A stretch of DNA of 27,661 nucleotides from contig CAZRQN010000030.1 in NCBI GenBank assembly GCA_964602115.1, forward strand, positions 1 through 27,661, given 5' to 3'. The notes beneath the pieces were generated by a model that worked only from the letters and a program-made list of their open reading frames with translations, searched no databases and had not been told where the DNA came from. Each line of letters begins with the position of its first letter. The stretch's first letter is position 1. This DNA is from JANOGU01 sp964602115. Lineage in GTDB: Bacteria; Pseudomonadota; Alphaproteobacteria; Rhodobacterales; Rhodobacteraceae. Positions 14,257-23,118 of this stretch are shown here, piece after piece. Position numbers and translations under genes: made by a program.

Positions 14257-15910
14257 CCTGACCGACACGAAACGTTCCGGCCCGCTGCTGGAAATCCGCG
14301 ACCTGCGCATCGGCGGCACGATCTATGCCCCCGGCGAGAAGCCGCGCCCCGTCACCATCGTCGAGGGGGTTTCGCTGACGCTGGAACGCGGCAAGGTCCT
14401 CGGCCTCATCGGCGAATCCGGTGCGGGCAAGTCCACCATCGGCATGTCGAGCATGGCCTATGGCCGGGGCGGCGTGCGCATCACCGGCGGCGAGGTCTTC
14501 GTCAACGGCCGCGACATCCTCAAGGGCGGCGTGGCCGGCCTGCGGGCGCTGCGCGGCCGCGAGGTGACCTATGTGGCGCAATCCGCCGCCGCCTCGTTCA
14601 ATCCGGCCAAGAAGCTGATGGAGCAGGTGATCGAGACCTCGCTGTCCCATGGCGTCATGGGCCGCGAGGAGGCCCAGGCGCGCGCCGTCGTCCTCTTCCG
14701 CAAGCTCGGCCTGCCCAAGCCCGAGACCATCGGCGACCGCTTCCCCCACCAGGTCTCCGGCGGGCAGCTCCAGCGGGTGATGACGGCGATGGCGCTCTGC
14801 CCCAAGCCCGATCTGGTCGTCTTCGACGAGCCGACCACCGCGCTCGACGTCACCACCCAGATCGACGTGCTCGCCTCGATCAAGGAGGCGATCCGCGACA
14901 CCGGCGTCGGCGCGCTCTACATCACCCACGACCTGGCGGTGGTGGCCCAGGTGGCCGATGCGATCATGGTGCTGCGGCGCGGCAAGATGGTGGAATACGG
15001 CCCCACCGACCAGATCATCAACGCGCCCAGGGAAGAGTACACCCAGGCCCTGGTCTCGGTGCGCTCGAAGATCCATCCCCAGAAACCCTCCGGCGGCACG
15101 CCGCTTCTGCGGGTGGACGGGGTGACGGCGCGCTATCGCAACCTTCCGGTCGATGTGCTGAAGAACGTCACCGTGGCGCTGGAGCCCGGCCACACGCTCG
15201 CGGTCGTCGGCGAGAGCGGTTCGGGCAAGTCCACCCTGGCGCGGGCGATCACCGGGCTCCTGCCGCCCTCGGCCGGCAAGATCACCTTCGCGGGCCGCGA
15301 GCTTTCGGCCAATTTCAACAGCCGTTCGAAGGAGGACCTGCGCGAACTGCAGATGATCTATCAGATGGCGGACGTGGCGATGAACCCGCGCCACACCATC
15401 GCGACGATCATCGGCCGGCCGCTGGAGTTCTACTTCGGCCTTCGCGGGGCGGAGCGCGACCGCCGGGTGCAGGAGCTGCTCGACCAGATCGAGATGGGCA
15501 AGGGCTTTGCCGACCGCTATCCGGCGGAGCTTTCAGGCGGCCAGAAGCAGCGGGTCTGCATCGCCCGGGCGTTGGCCGCAAAGCCCAAGCTCATCATCTG
15601 CGACGAGGTGACATCCGCCCTCGATCCCTTGGTCGCGGAGGGTATCCTCAAGCTCTTGATGGACCTCCAGGCGCAGGAGAATGTGGCCTATCTCTACATC
15701 ACCCACGACCTCGCGACGGTGAAGTCGATCGCCGATTCGATCGCTGTGATGTACCGGGGCCAGGTCGTCCGCTACGGGCAGAAATCGGAAGTCCTGTCGC
15801 CGCCCTTCGACGACTACACCGACCTTCTTCTCTCCTCGGTGCCCGAGATGCGCCTTGGCTGGCTGGAAGAGGTCATCAAGCACCGCAAGATGGAAAGCGC
15901 CGGTAACTGA
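14249..15910 (+). CDS. Peptide-type ABC importer ATPase with two fused nucleotide-binding domains
   Basis: A 553-residue protein carrying both ATPase domains, equivalent to a DppD-DppF fusion (GsiA-like layout). Domain 1 has Walker A GESGAGKST (55-63), signature VSGGQLQR and Walker B LVVFDEPTTALD. Domain 2 has Walker A GESGSGKST (about 321-329), signature LSGGQKQR and LIICDEVTSALD. Both sites keep their catalytic residues, so both should hydrolyse ATP. Translation starts at GTG 14249, 7 bp inside the upstream gene, with a strong AAAGGAGG before it. It completes an importer of one binding protein, two permeases and one double ATPase. A clear hairpin terminator follows about 50 bp later. Confidence 0.94.
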   Translation: MRDLTDTKRSGPLLEIRDLRIGGTIYAPGEKPRPVTIVEGVSLTLERGKVLGLIGESGAGKSTIGMSSMAYGRGGVRITGGEVFVNGRDILKGGVAGLRALRGREVTYVAQSAAASFNPAKKLMEQVIETSLSHGVMGREEAQARAVVLFRKLGLPKPETIGDRFPHQVSGGQLQRVMTAMALCPKPDLVVFDEPTTALDVTTQIDVLASIKEAIRDTGVGALYITHDLAVVAQVADAIMVLRRGKMVEYGPTDQIINAPREEYTQALVSVRSKIHPQKPSGGTPLLRVDGVTARYRNLPVDVLKNVTVALEPGHTLAVVGESGSGKSTLARAITGLLPPSAGKITFAGRELSANFNSRSKEDLRELQMIYQMADVAMNPRHTIATIIGRPLEFYFGLRGAERDRRVQELLDQIEMGKGFADRYPAELSGGQKQRVCIARALAAKPKLIICDEVTSALDPLVAEGILKLLMDLQAQENVAYLYITHDLATVKSIADSIAVMYRGQVVRYGQKSEVLSPPFDDYTDLLLSSVPEMRLGWLEEVIKHRKMESAGN

Positions 15911-15956
15911 GCTCCCGCTGCCGGTCCCGGGGGCAGAACATCCGATCTGCCAGGGA

Positions 15957-15990
15957 GAGGGGCGCCGGAAACGGCGCCCCTTCGCCTTTG
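15957..15990 (+). terminator. Intrinsic-type terminator of the ABC importer operon
   Basis: GGGGCGCCG (15959-15967), GAAA tetraloop, CGGCGCCCC (15972-15980): a 9-bp GC stem that A-T and G-T pairs can extend, followed by TTCGCCTTT. A smaller 6-bp hairpin (15932-15937 with 15946-15951) lies just before it. Confidence 0.75.
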
Positions 15991-16066
15991 GCATGAGGCG
16001 GGCAGTCCCGCCGCAAGCGACCGGATTCGCCTCGACTGCGTGACATTGGGGAAACAGTGGCCTCAC

Positions 16067-16080
16067 TTGCCCTGGGGCAA
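16067..16080. promoter_or_regulatory. Inverted repeat upstream of the autotransporter gene
   Basis: TTGCCC-TG-GGGCAA has perfect 6-bp arms. It ends 23 bp upstream of the candidate -35 box, where an activator would bind. The cognate regulator is unknown. Confidence 0.3.
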
Positions 16081-16103
16081 TCCACCGCGCGCGTGGTTTC
16101 GGG

Positions 16104-16132
16104 TTGCCGATGACTCCGCCTTTCCGTAGGTT
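16104..16132 (+). promoter_or_regulatory. Candidate autotransporter promoter
   Basis: TTGCCG (16104-16109), exactly 17 nt, TAGGTT (16127-16132). A start near 16139 gives a leader of about 60 nt with GGGGA 7 nt before the ATG at 16199. The -10 is weak. Confidence 0.35.
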
Positions 16133-16198
16133 TCGGCAAAATCGCGCCGGGACCCTCGGGTTGCTCGGCGATAGTCATTCGGTTGTGGGGACTGCATC

Positions 16199-19100
16199 AT
16201 GACACTTCGCCTGCCTTCGGACCGCCATCACCGGACCGCCCCGAACCGTTCCCGCGCAAGTCTCCTGACCACCACCGCCCTCGTCGCCGCGCTGGGGATC
16301 AGCGCGGTTCCCGCCCTGGCGACCGACTTTGACTGGAACGTGGCGAGCGGCAACTGGTCGACCGACACCAACTGGAACCCCAACACCGCGGGCGCCGAGC
16401 CCGCAGGTGGCGATACGGTCACGATCGCCTCCGGCACCTCGACCGTTGACGGAAACTTCAGTCCGGACACCACCACGGTCAGCGGCACCGGCAATCTGAC
16501 CATCAACAACGGCGCCGAAATCGGCGGCAATGTCATCTTCGGCGGCACCGGCACCGGCAACAACAATGGCGCCGGCGCGAATGAGGGGATCGACGGCAAC
16601 CTGACGGTCTCCGGAGGGACATTCAACAACGCCGGCGACATCTCGGGGAACGTGAGCGTCAGTGGCGGTATCCTGAACCTCAACACCGGATCCGACCTCA
16701 CGGGCGCTGCCATTCTCGATATCGACGGCGGCACGGTCAACTCCAACGTCAGCGACACGATCGATTCTCTGACTGGCGATGGCGGCGCGCTGAACCTGGG
16801 GGCGAGCACGACGCTGACGGTCGATGAAGAAGGGTCGGCCACTTATGCCGGCGCGATTGGCGGAACGGGCAATCTGACGCTGACCAGTGGGGGCACTCTG
16901 ACCTTGACCGGGACGAGCGCCGGGACGGGCACCCTTTCGATCAGTGACGGTGAAGTGGAAATCAGTGGCTCGGGTACGGTCGCATTTAGCACGATCGCTA
17001 TCGGCGGAGGCGAAATCCTGACAGTGGATGGCGGCGCACTGGCCGTTACCACCGCAGTGGACAACAACGGCGGCACGTTCAACGTAGACGGCAGCGAATC
17101 CATTGCCAGTCTCGACAATGCCGGCAGCACGACGACCATTGCTTCGGGCGCGGTTCTCACCCTGAATTCCGGAAATTCTGTCCTCAGTGGAACCATCGAC
17201 GGCGACGGCGGCCTTACGGTGGATGGCAGCGCCGCGACCGTGGGCGCCAACCTCACCTATACCGGCGACACGACGGTCAGCGGGGGCTCGCTGACCATCA
17301 CCGGCTCGGGCCACAGCATCGATTCCGCTCTTGTGACGGTCTCCGGCGGGACGCTGACGGTCGATGGCGGCGCCGTCGCCTCGACGACCGATCTCGTGCT
17401 CGACAGTGGCACGCTGACCATTGATGGCGATATGGACGCCAACTCGCTCGACCAGAACGGCGGGACGCTGAACGGCGACAGCACGCTGACGGTCGGCGAC
17501 TACAACCAGAGCGGCGCCACGGCGACAACCGGCGGCACCGTCACCGTCGTCACCGACACCTTCACCCAGTCGGGCGGCGCCACCATCGCCTCCGGCACCA
17601 CCGTCACCGCCGGTACCTCGGCGACCCTCTCCGGCGGCAGCATCGCCGGCACGCTGGACGGCGCCGGGACGGTCACGGTGGACACCGGCACCACCTCGGT
17701 CACCGGCTCGATCGACAATGACGTGACGGTGGATGCCACCGGCACGCTCAGCATCGGCAGCGCCAACGCGGTGACCGGCGGCATCGATCTCGCCGGCACC
17801 CTGCATTACCAGAACGGGATCACCGAAGCCTCCGACGTCGCGCTGACCGCAGCCACCGCCGATCTCAGCGTCACCGGTACCGATGCCGCCACCCAGTCCG
17901 GCGTGATCTCCGGCGCCTTCGGGGTCGAGAAGGTCGGCACCGGCAGCCTGACGCTTAGCGCCAACAACACCTATACCGGCACGACCACCGTCACCGCAGG
18001 CACGCTCGTCATCGGCAATGCCGGTGCGATCGACGGCGACATCTCGCTCGGCGCAGCCACGCTCGGCTATGGCAGCGGCATCACCGAGGATGCGGCGATC
18101 ACGCTGACCTCGAACTCGGCCGCGCTCCAGGTCGCCAGCGGCTCGGCCACCCAGTCGGGCGTGATCTCCGGCGGCTTTGGCCTGACCAAGACCGGCGCCG
18201 GCAGCCTGACGCTTTCTGCCGACAACACCTATACCGGCACGACGACGGTTTCGGCCGGCACGCTGGTGATCGGCAATGCCGGCGCCATCGACGGCAACAT
18301 CTCGCTCGGCGCCGCGACGCTGAGCTATGGCAATGGCATCACCGAAGATGCGGCGATCACGCTGACCTCGAACTCGGCGACCCTGAACGTCACCGGCGCG
18401 GGCAACTCGGCCACCCAGTCGGGTGCGATTTCCGGCGCCTTCGACGTCAACAAGTCCGGCGCCGGCACGCTGACGCTCTCGGGCACCAACACCTTCACCG
18501 GCGATCTCAACATCAACGCCGGCACGATCATCGCCAGCGGCGGCGTGGCCATCGGCAACGCGGTCGAGGTGAACATCGGCGCCAGCGGCACGCTGCAGCT
18601 GGCGAACAGCGAGGCCATCGGGGCCCTGACCGGCGCCTCCGGCGCAGCCCTCAATATCGGCGCCAACACGCTGAGCATCGCCGGCAGCCAGAACACAACC
18701 TATGCCGGTTCGATGACCGGCACGGGCGATGTCCGCAACATCGGCTCGGGAACACTGACGCTGACCGGCGACGGTTCGGGCCTGACGGGCGTGCTGGTGG
18801 CCACCGGCTCCGGTTCGGCCGTCGCCGTCACCGGCAGCGGGACCACGGGGGCTTTGGGCCTCGGCGCCGGTTCCGGCGCCACCTTCTCGACCGATGGCGG
18901 GGCCATTCTCGCCAACAACGCGGTCCTCGCGAACAATGGAACCGTCACGCTGACCGGCGCCGAGACTGTCGGCACGCTCACCGACGGCGGCGGCGGGGTC
19001 GCGACGGGCAACTTCACCCTGACCGGCGCATCGACGATCCTGACGCTGACCGGCAACGCCAATGCGTTATACAACCTTACGGGCATCTCCGGCGCCTCGG

Positions 19101-22100
19101 GCAACATCACCGGCACCGGCGGGCTTGCCGTCACCGGCGGGACGCATACGTTCTCGGGCACCATCACCTATTCCGGCACCACCACCGTTTCCGGCGGCAC
19201 CTTCGCCGCCAGCGGCGGCACCGCCATCGGCGATTCGAGCGCGGTTTCGGTCACCGGCACCGGCACGCTCGACATCAATGCCTCCGAGGTCGTCGGCTCG
19301 CTGGCCGGCACGGCCGGCGGCACCGTCAATCTGGACGCCAACCTCACCGCCGGCGGCAACAACACCAGCACGACGCTGACCTCCGCCCTCACCGGCACCG
19401 GCACTCTCATCAAGGCCGGCTCGGGGGTGATGACGCTCAACGGGTCGAACAACGCCTCCACGGTCAACCTCGCGGTCGCCGGCGGCTCGCTGGCGGCCAG
19501 CGGCGGGGCGGCGGTTGGCGATACGGCCTCGGTTTCGGTCACGAGCGGCGAGTTCGACGTGAACGCGGCCGAGACCATCGGCGCGCTCTCCGGCACCGGC
19601 GGCACGGTCAACCTTGACGCCAACCTGACCACCGGCGGCGCCAATACCAACACGACGCTGGCTTCCACGCTCACCGGCACCGGCACGCTGATCAAGGCCG
19701 GCACCGGCACGATGACGCTGACCGGCTCGAACAACGCCTTCACCGGCGACGCCACGGTCAACGGCGGCACGCTGGCGCTCAGCGGCGGCAATGCCATGGG
19801 CAATACCAGCGACGTGACGGTGAACGCCGGCGGCACGCTCCTCGTGCAGAACGACGAGACCATCGGCACGCTGGCCTCCGCCTCGGGCTCGACGGTCAAC
19901 CTCAACACCGGGACGCTGACGCTGGCCGGCAACGGCTCGACCACCATCTCCGGCGCCGTGATTGGCACCGGCGGGCTGACCAAGACCGGCACCGGCACCA
20001 CGACCATCGCCGGCACCGGCGCGGACGCGGCGAGCTACACCGGCCAGACCTCGGTTCAGGCCGGCACGCTGGCGGTGAGCGGCGAACTGACCGGCAGCAC
20101 TGTTGTCGTGTCGAGCGGCGCGACGCTGAACAACACCGGCACGGTCGGTGCGGTGCAGAACTCGGGCACCGTCACGGCCACGAACGCCACCACCGGCGAC
20201 CTGACCAACCAGGCGGGCGGCACCGCGACCATCTCCGGCGGTACGCTGAACTCGCTGACACAGAACGCCGGCACGGTGAACCTTTCCGGCGGCGTGACGG
20301 TCTCCGATTCCAGTTCCGTCGCCGGCGGCACGCTGAACAGCACCGGTACGGTGACTTTCCTCTCCTCGCTCAGCAACGCCGGCACGATGAACGCTGCAGG
20401 CACGCTGTCCACGGGCGGCCTGACCAACACCGGCACCTTCAACGTCACCGCCGCCCTTGATGCCGCCGGCTCGGCCTTCATCAACTCCGGCACGCTGAAC
20501 GTCATCGACGGCAGCTATACCGGGCTTGGCAGCCTGACGAACAACGCAGGCTTCACCGTCAACGTCACCAACCAGACGCTGTCGGGCACCCAGACCAACA
20601 ACGGCATCTATGTGCTGACCAACGGCACGATCGGCGGCGCCTTCACCAACAACGGCACGGTCAACGTCGTGTCCGATTCGACCATCTCGGGCACCCTGGG
20701 CGGCACGGGCTTGATCGACCTGACATCGACGGCCGGCAACCACACGCTGACCTTCTCCGGCGGCGCCGGCAGCGTCGGGGCGATGACCTATGTCATGAAC
20801 TACGACTCCACCGGCAACGGCGACCGTCTGGTTTCCGGCGGCGGAAATGCCTTCTCCGGCGCCAACCAGAACTTCCTCATCACCCTCAGCACCGACTTCC
20901 TCGTCGTCGGCACCGAGGCGGTTCTGGTCGATGGCCAGGTGCTTTCCAGCACCACCTTCAACGTCGATGTCACCGCCCCCCTGGGCCTGACGATCTACTC
21001 CGTCGGCGCCGGGGTCGATCCGGCCAATGCCGGCGACACTGTCCTGCGGTCGGAAACCAACCCGGGCGTCGGCGGCATCGCCTCCGGCGTCTCCACCACC
21101 CAGGCGCTGATCGGCAACGTGGTCAACCGCCCGTCGAGCCCCTTCGCCTCCGGTCTCGCCGGCGAGGAAGGCTGTTCGCATGGCGGCTTCGGCCGGGCGA
21201 TCTACGGCCGCTCGCATGCCGAAGGGCAGTCGGACAACGGCTTCTCGGTGAACAGCCACGAGCTTGACGCCACCTATTACGGCTTCCAGGGCGGCTATGA
21301 CTTCGGCTGCAACGACGGCCGCTTCTTCAACGGCTGGGATGCCGCCTTCGGCGCCATGCTCGGCTACAACGCCGGCCAGACCAGCCAGCCGGTTTCGGTC
21401 GGCTCGGGCGCCGATGCGATCCGCCTGTCCACCACCAACGCCGACTTCGCCCAGACCTATGTCGGCGCCTATGCGGTGCTGAACCGTGACCGGCTGACCG
21501 CCGACGTGCAGCTGCGCTTCGACCGCACCGACTTCACCCTGAACGAGGACATCATCCTGCCCGAGTTCACCGGCCTCGGTCTGGACGACACCGAGTTCGA
21601 CTCCAAGTCGGTCAACTTCACCGGCCGTCTCAGCTACCGCTTCGATATCAATGACAACGGACTGTCCTTCGTGCCGACCGGCGGCATCTCGGTGACCAAC
21701 ACCCAGTCGTCGCGCCTGACCTTCACCTCCGGGGACACGCTGGAACTCGACTCCTACGTCTCCAAGGTCGGCTTCATCGGCGGCACCCTCGCCAAGTCGC
21801 GCATCTCGCCGGAAGGCAATGCCGGCACGACGCTGTTCCTCTCGGGCAACTACTACCGGGAGTTCGGCGGCGACCGCACCTCGACCTTCACCCAGATCGG
21901 CACCCTGGCCGAGCAGACGATCAGCGCCTCGCCGATCGGCGGCTTCGCCGAGGCCAGCGTCGGCTGGAACTACGTCCGCATCCTCGACAACGGCCCGGGC
22001 GGCGCGCGCCAGCTCAACGCCAACGTCCGTGCCGATGCCCGCTTCGGCGAGAACGTCTCGAACGCCTACTCGATCACGGCGCAGGTCCGCCTGTCGTTCT

Positions 22101-22102
22101 GA
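16199..22102 (+). CDS. Giant type Va autotransporter adhesin-like protein
   Basis: A 1967-residue outer-membrane autotransporter. Residues 1-41 are a signal peptide with an extended charged n-region, ending VPALA. The passenger (about 42-1640) is almost free of Lys and contains no Cys. It is built of Gly/Thr/Ser/Asn/Ala-rich strands with many passenger-type repeats such as GTLTLSGTNTFTG followed by a short hydrophobic strand, consistent with a long right-handed beta-helix. The last 320 residues or so (from RPSSPFASGL) form the translocator beta-barrel, with SHGGFGRAIYGRSHAEG at its start and the Phe-ended signature ITAQVRLSF at its end. Two cysteines, C1659 and C1704, are the only ones in the protein. 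No protease or lipase motif is visible, so adhesion or aggregation is the likely role. It is monocistronic. Confidence 0.92.
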   Translation: MTLRLPSDRHHRTAPNRSRASLLTTTALVAALGISAVPALATDFDWNVASGNWSTDTNWNPNTAGAEPAGGDTVTIASGTSTVDGNFSPDTTTVSGTGNLTINNGAEIGGNVIFGGTGTGNNNGAGANEGIDGNLTVSGGTFNNAGDISGNVSVSGGILNLNTGSDLTGAAILDIDGGTVNSNVSDTIDSLTGDGGALNLGASTTLTVDEEGSATYAGAIGGTGNLTLTSGGTLTLTGTSAGTGTLSISDGEVEISGSGTVAFSTIAIGGGEILTVDGGALAVTTAVDNNGGTFNVDGSESIASLDNAGSTTTIASGAVLTLNSGNSVLSGTIDGDGGLTVDGSAATVGANLTYTGDTTVSGGSLTITGSGHSIDSALVTVSGGTLTVDGGAVASTTDLVLDSGTLTIDGDMDANSLDQNGGTLNGDSTLTVGDYNQSGATATTGGTVTVVTDTFTQSGGATIASGTTVTAGTSATLSGGSIAGTLDGAGTVTVDTGTTSVTGSIDNDVTVDATGTLSIGSANAVTGGIDLAGTLHYQNGITEASDVALTAATADLSVTGTDAATQSGVISGAFGVEKVGTGSLTLSANNTYTGTTTVTAGTLVIGNAGAIDGDISLGAATLGYGSGITEDAAITLTSNSAALQVASGSATQSGVISGGFGLTKTGAGSLTLSADNTYTGTTTVSAGTLVIGNAGAIDGNISLGAATLSYGNGITEDAAITLTSNSATLNVTGAGNSATQSGAISGAFDVNKSGAGTLTLSGTNTFTGDLNINAGTIIASGGVAIGNAVEVNIGASGTLQLANSEAIGALTGASGAALNIGANTLSIAGSQNTTYAGSMTGTGDVRNIGSGTLTLTGDGSGLTGVLVATGSGSAVAVTGSGTTGALGLGAGSGATFSTDGGAILANNAVLANNGTVTLTGAETVGTLTDGGGGVATGNFTLTGASTILTLTGNANALYNLTGISGASGNITGTGGLAVTGGTHTFSGTITYSGTTTVSGGTFAASGGTAIGDSSAVSVTGTGTLDINASEVVGSLAGTAGGTVNLDANLTAGGNNTSTTLTSALTGTGTLIKAGSGVMTLNGSNNASTVNLAVAGGSLAASGGAAVGDTASVSVTSGEFDVNAAETIGALSGTGGTVNLDANLTTGGANTNTTLASTLTGTGTLIKAGTGTMTLTGSNNAFTGDATVNGGTLALSGGNAMGNTSDVTVNAGGTLLVQNDETIGTLASASGSTVNLNTGTLTLAGNGSTTISGAVIGTGGLTKTGTGTTTIAGTGADAASYTGQTSVQAGTLAVSGELTGSTVVVSSGATLNNTGTVGAVQNSGTVTATNATTGDLTNQAGGTATISGGTLNSLTQNAGTVNLSGGVTVSDSSSVAGGTLNSTGTVTFLSSLSNAGTMNAAGTLSTGGLTNTGTFNVTAALDAAGSAFINSGTLNVIDGSYTGLGSLTNNAGFTVNVTNQTLSGTQTNNGIYVLTNGTIGGAFTNNGTVNVVSDSTISGTLGGTGLIDLTSTAGNHTLTFSGGAGSVGAMTYVMNYDSTGNGDRLVSGGGNAFSGANQNFLITLSTDFLVVGTEAVLVDGQVLSSTTFNVDVTAPLGLTIYSVGAGVDPANAGDTVLRSETNPGVGGIASGVSTTQALIGNVVNRPSSPFASGLAGEEGCSHGGFGRAIYGRSHAEGQSDNGFSVNSHELDATYYGFQGGYDFGCNDGRFFNGWDAAFGAMLGYNAGQTSQPVSVGSGADAIRLSTTNADFAQTYVGAYAVLNRDRLTADVQLRFDRTDFTLNEDIILPEFTGLGLDDTEFDSKSVNFTGRLSYRFDINDNGLSFVPTGGISVTNTQSSRLTFTSGDTLELDSYVSKVGFIGGTLAKSRISPEGNAGTTLFLSGNYYREFGGDRTSTFTQIGTLAEQTISASPIGGFAEASVGWNYVRILDNGPGGARQLNANVRADARFGENVSNAYSITAQVRLSF
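17891..18412 (+). repeat. Two tandem 258/264-bp units in the passenger, with a partial third
   Basis: Units begin at 17891, 18149 and 18413 (partial), each with ACCCAGTC encoding TQSG. They encode 86 and 88 residues (565-650, 651-738). Shared blocks include TYTGTTTV.AGTLVIGNAGAID and GITEDAAITLTSNSA. Nucleotide similarity is high in places, so the duplication looks recent compared with the rest of the passenger. Confidence 0.8.
19325..19894 (+). repeat. Second pair of long passenger repeats (282/288 bp)
   Basis: Units begin at 19325 and 19607, each with codons for VNLDANLT, encoding 94 and 96 residues (1043-1136, 1137-1232). Both contain LTGTGTLIKAG followed by MTL and GSNNA, and end with a weaker E/TIG.L motif. 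More divergent than the 17891 set. Confidence 0.7.
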
Positions 22103-22125
22103 TCCGGGCACAGCGCCAGACTCCC

Positions 22126-22160
22126 CCGCCGGGCCGATCCATCGGCCCGGCGGTTCCGTC
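22126..22160 (+). terminator. Strong terminator of the autotransporter gene
   Basis: A 12-bp perfect GC-rich stem, 22126-22137 with 22142-22153, loop TCCA, then TTCCGTCTCT. It starts 24 bp after the stop. Confidence 0.78.
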
Positions 22161-22209
22161 TCTGCCGCTTGGCCGGGCATTTTCCCCCCTCGCCCGATGC
22201 AGGATGTCT

Positions 22210-22238
22210 TTGCGGGCCCGGCGATTTCTGCCTATTCT
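22210..22238 (+). promoter_or_regulatory. Candidate promoter of the phosphatase-kinase operon
   Basis: TTGCGG (22210-22215), exactly 17 nt, TATTCT (22233-22238). The start would be near 22245, a leader of about 56 nt with GGGGGA before the ATG at 22301. One of the better -10 boxes in the window. Confidence 0.45.
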
Positions 22239-22300
22239 CCGCCAGTGACGGGACATTGCGCGCCAGGATTGGCCGACGATTTTCGCGCGGGGGATGGATC

Positions 22301-23113
22301 ATGGTCGGGGCAAAGTTCGTCTTCGACACCGGCGCGGCCACCCATCCCGGTGCCGTCCGCAAGCACAACGAGGATTCCTACCTGGTCCGTCCGGCGGTAG
22401 GGGTCTGGCTCGTGTCCGACGGCATGGGCGGCCACAAGGCCGGCGACTTCGCCAGCCGGACCATCGTCGAGAACATCAACTGGATCGGCGTCCCCAATTC
22501 CGCCCATGACCTCAAGGTCCGCTTCATGGACCGGCTCCAGCTCGCCCATGAAGACATCCGCGCCCGGTCTGCCGAACTTGAGGGCGCGACCGTCGGCGCG
22601 ACCGTGGTCTCGCTTCTGATCTTCGGGCCGCACTACGCCTGCATCTGGTCCGGAGACAGCCGCATGTATCGGCTGCGCGACGGCCAGATCCAGCAAATGA
22701 CCATCGACCATACCGAGGTGAACGAACTCCTGGCCAGCGGCACGATCACCGCCGAACAGGCGGCCGCCTGGCCGCGCAAGAACGTCATCACCCGCGCGGT
22801 GGGGGTGCTGGACGAGGTGATGGCCGATGAAAACTATGGCACCTTGCAGCCCGGCGACACATTCCTGTTGTGTTCGGACGGTCTGACAGGGCATGTCCGG
22901 GACGAAGAGATTTCCGACGCCCTGTCCGGCGGCGGGGCCCAGGACGCCTGCGACCACCTGATTGAGTTGACACTTTCCCGTGGTGCCCGCGATAATGTGA
23001 CGGTGATCGTGGTACGCTGCCTGGCGCATGTAACGGCGGACGAAGAGGAAGAGCGGACGCGGCCGGGGAATATTCCGCTGGTCAGCGCGGATGACTGGAA
23101 GGCAGAGCACTGA
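22301..23113 (+). CDS. PP2C-type Ser/Thr protein phosphatase
   Basis: A 270-residue PPM/PP2C phosphatase of the bacterial Stp1/PppA type. All metal-site motifs are present: KHNEDS with D25, VSDGMGG with D40-G41, SGDS with D119, CSDG with D193, and ARDNVT with D231-N232. It should remove phosphate from Ser/Thr using two Mn/Mg ions. There is no membrane segment, so it acts in the cytoplasm. I start at ATG 22301 with GGGGGA upstream; longer in-frame starts add residues unlike the family. Five bases separate its stop from the kinase ATG, so the natural reading is a phosphatase that reverses its neighbour's phosphorylation. Confidence 0.93.
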   Translation: MVGAKFVFDTGAATHPGAVRKHNEDSYLVRPAVGVWLVSDGMGGHKAGDFASRTIVENINWIGVPNSAHDLKVRFMDRLQLAHEDIRARSAELEGATVGATVVSLLIFGPHYACIWSGDSRMYRLRDGQIQQMTIDHTEVNELLASGTITAEQAAAWPRKNVITRAVGVLDEVMADENYGTLQPGDTFLLCSDGLTGHVRDEEISDALSGGGAQDACDHLIELTLSRGARDNVTVIVVRCLAHVTADEEEERTRPGNIPLVSADDWKAEH

Positions 23114-23118
23114 CCACC

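Noticed and set aside
12128..15394. Several 300-450-codon minus-strand frames across the ABC permeases and ATPase
   Set aside because: All have the Asp/His/Arg/Gln-rich composition of antisense shadows, and all are covered by well-supported plus-strand genes.
16199..22102. Reading the autotransporter as an RTX or type I-secreted protein
   Set aside because: No GGxGxDxUx nonapeptide calcium repeats. The C-terminus is a Phe-ended beta-barrel, and no TolC/ABC/MFP genes are adjacent.
19067..22180. 1037-codon minus-strand open frame, and a 543-codon one at 16175-17806, opposite the autotransporter
   Set aside because: Both are antisense shadows of a GC-rich repetitive gene, with low-complexity Gly/Ala/Arg composition, no ribosome site and no recognisable domain.
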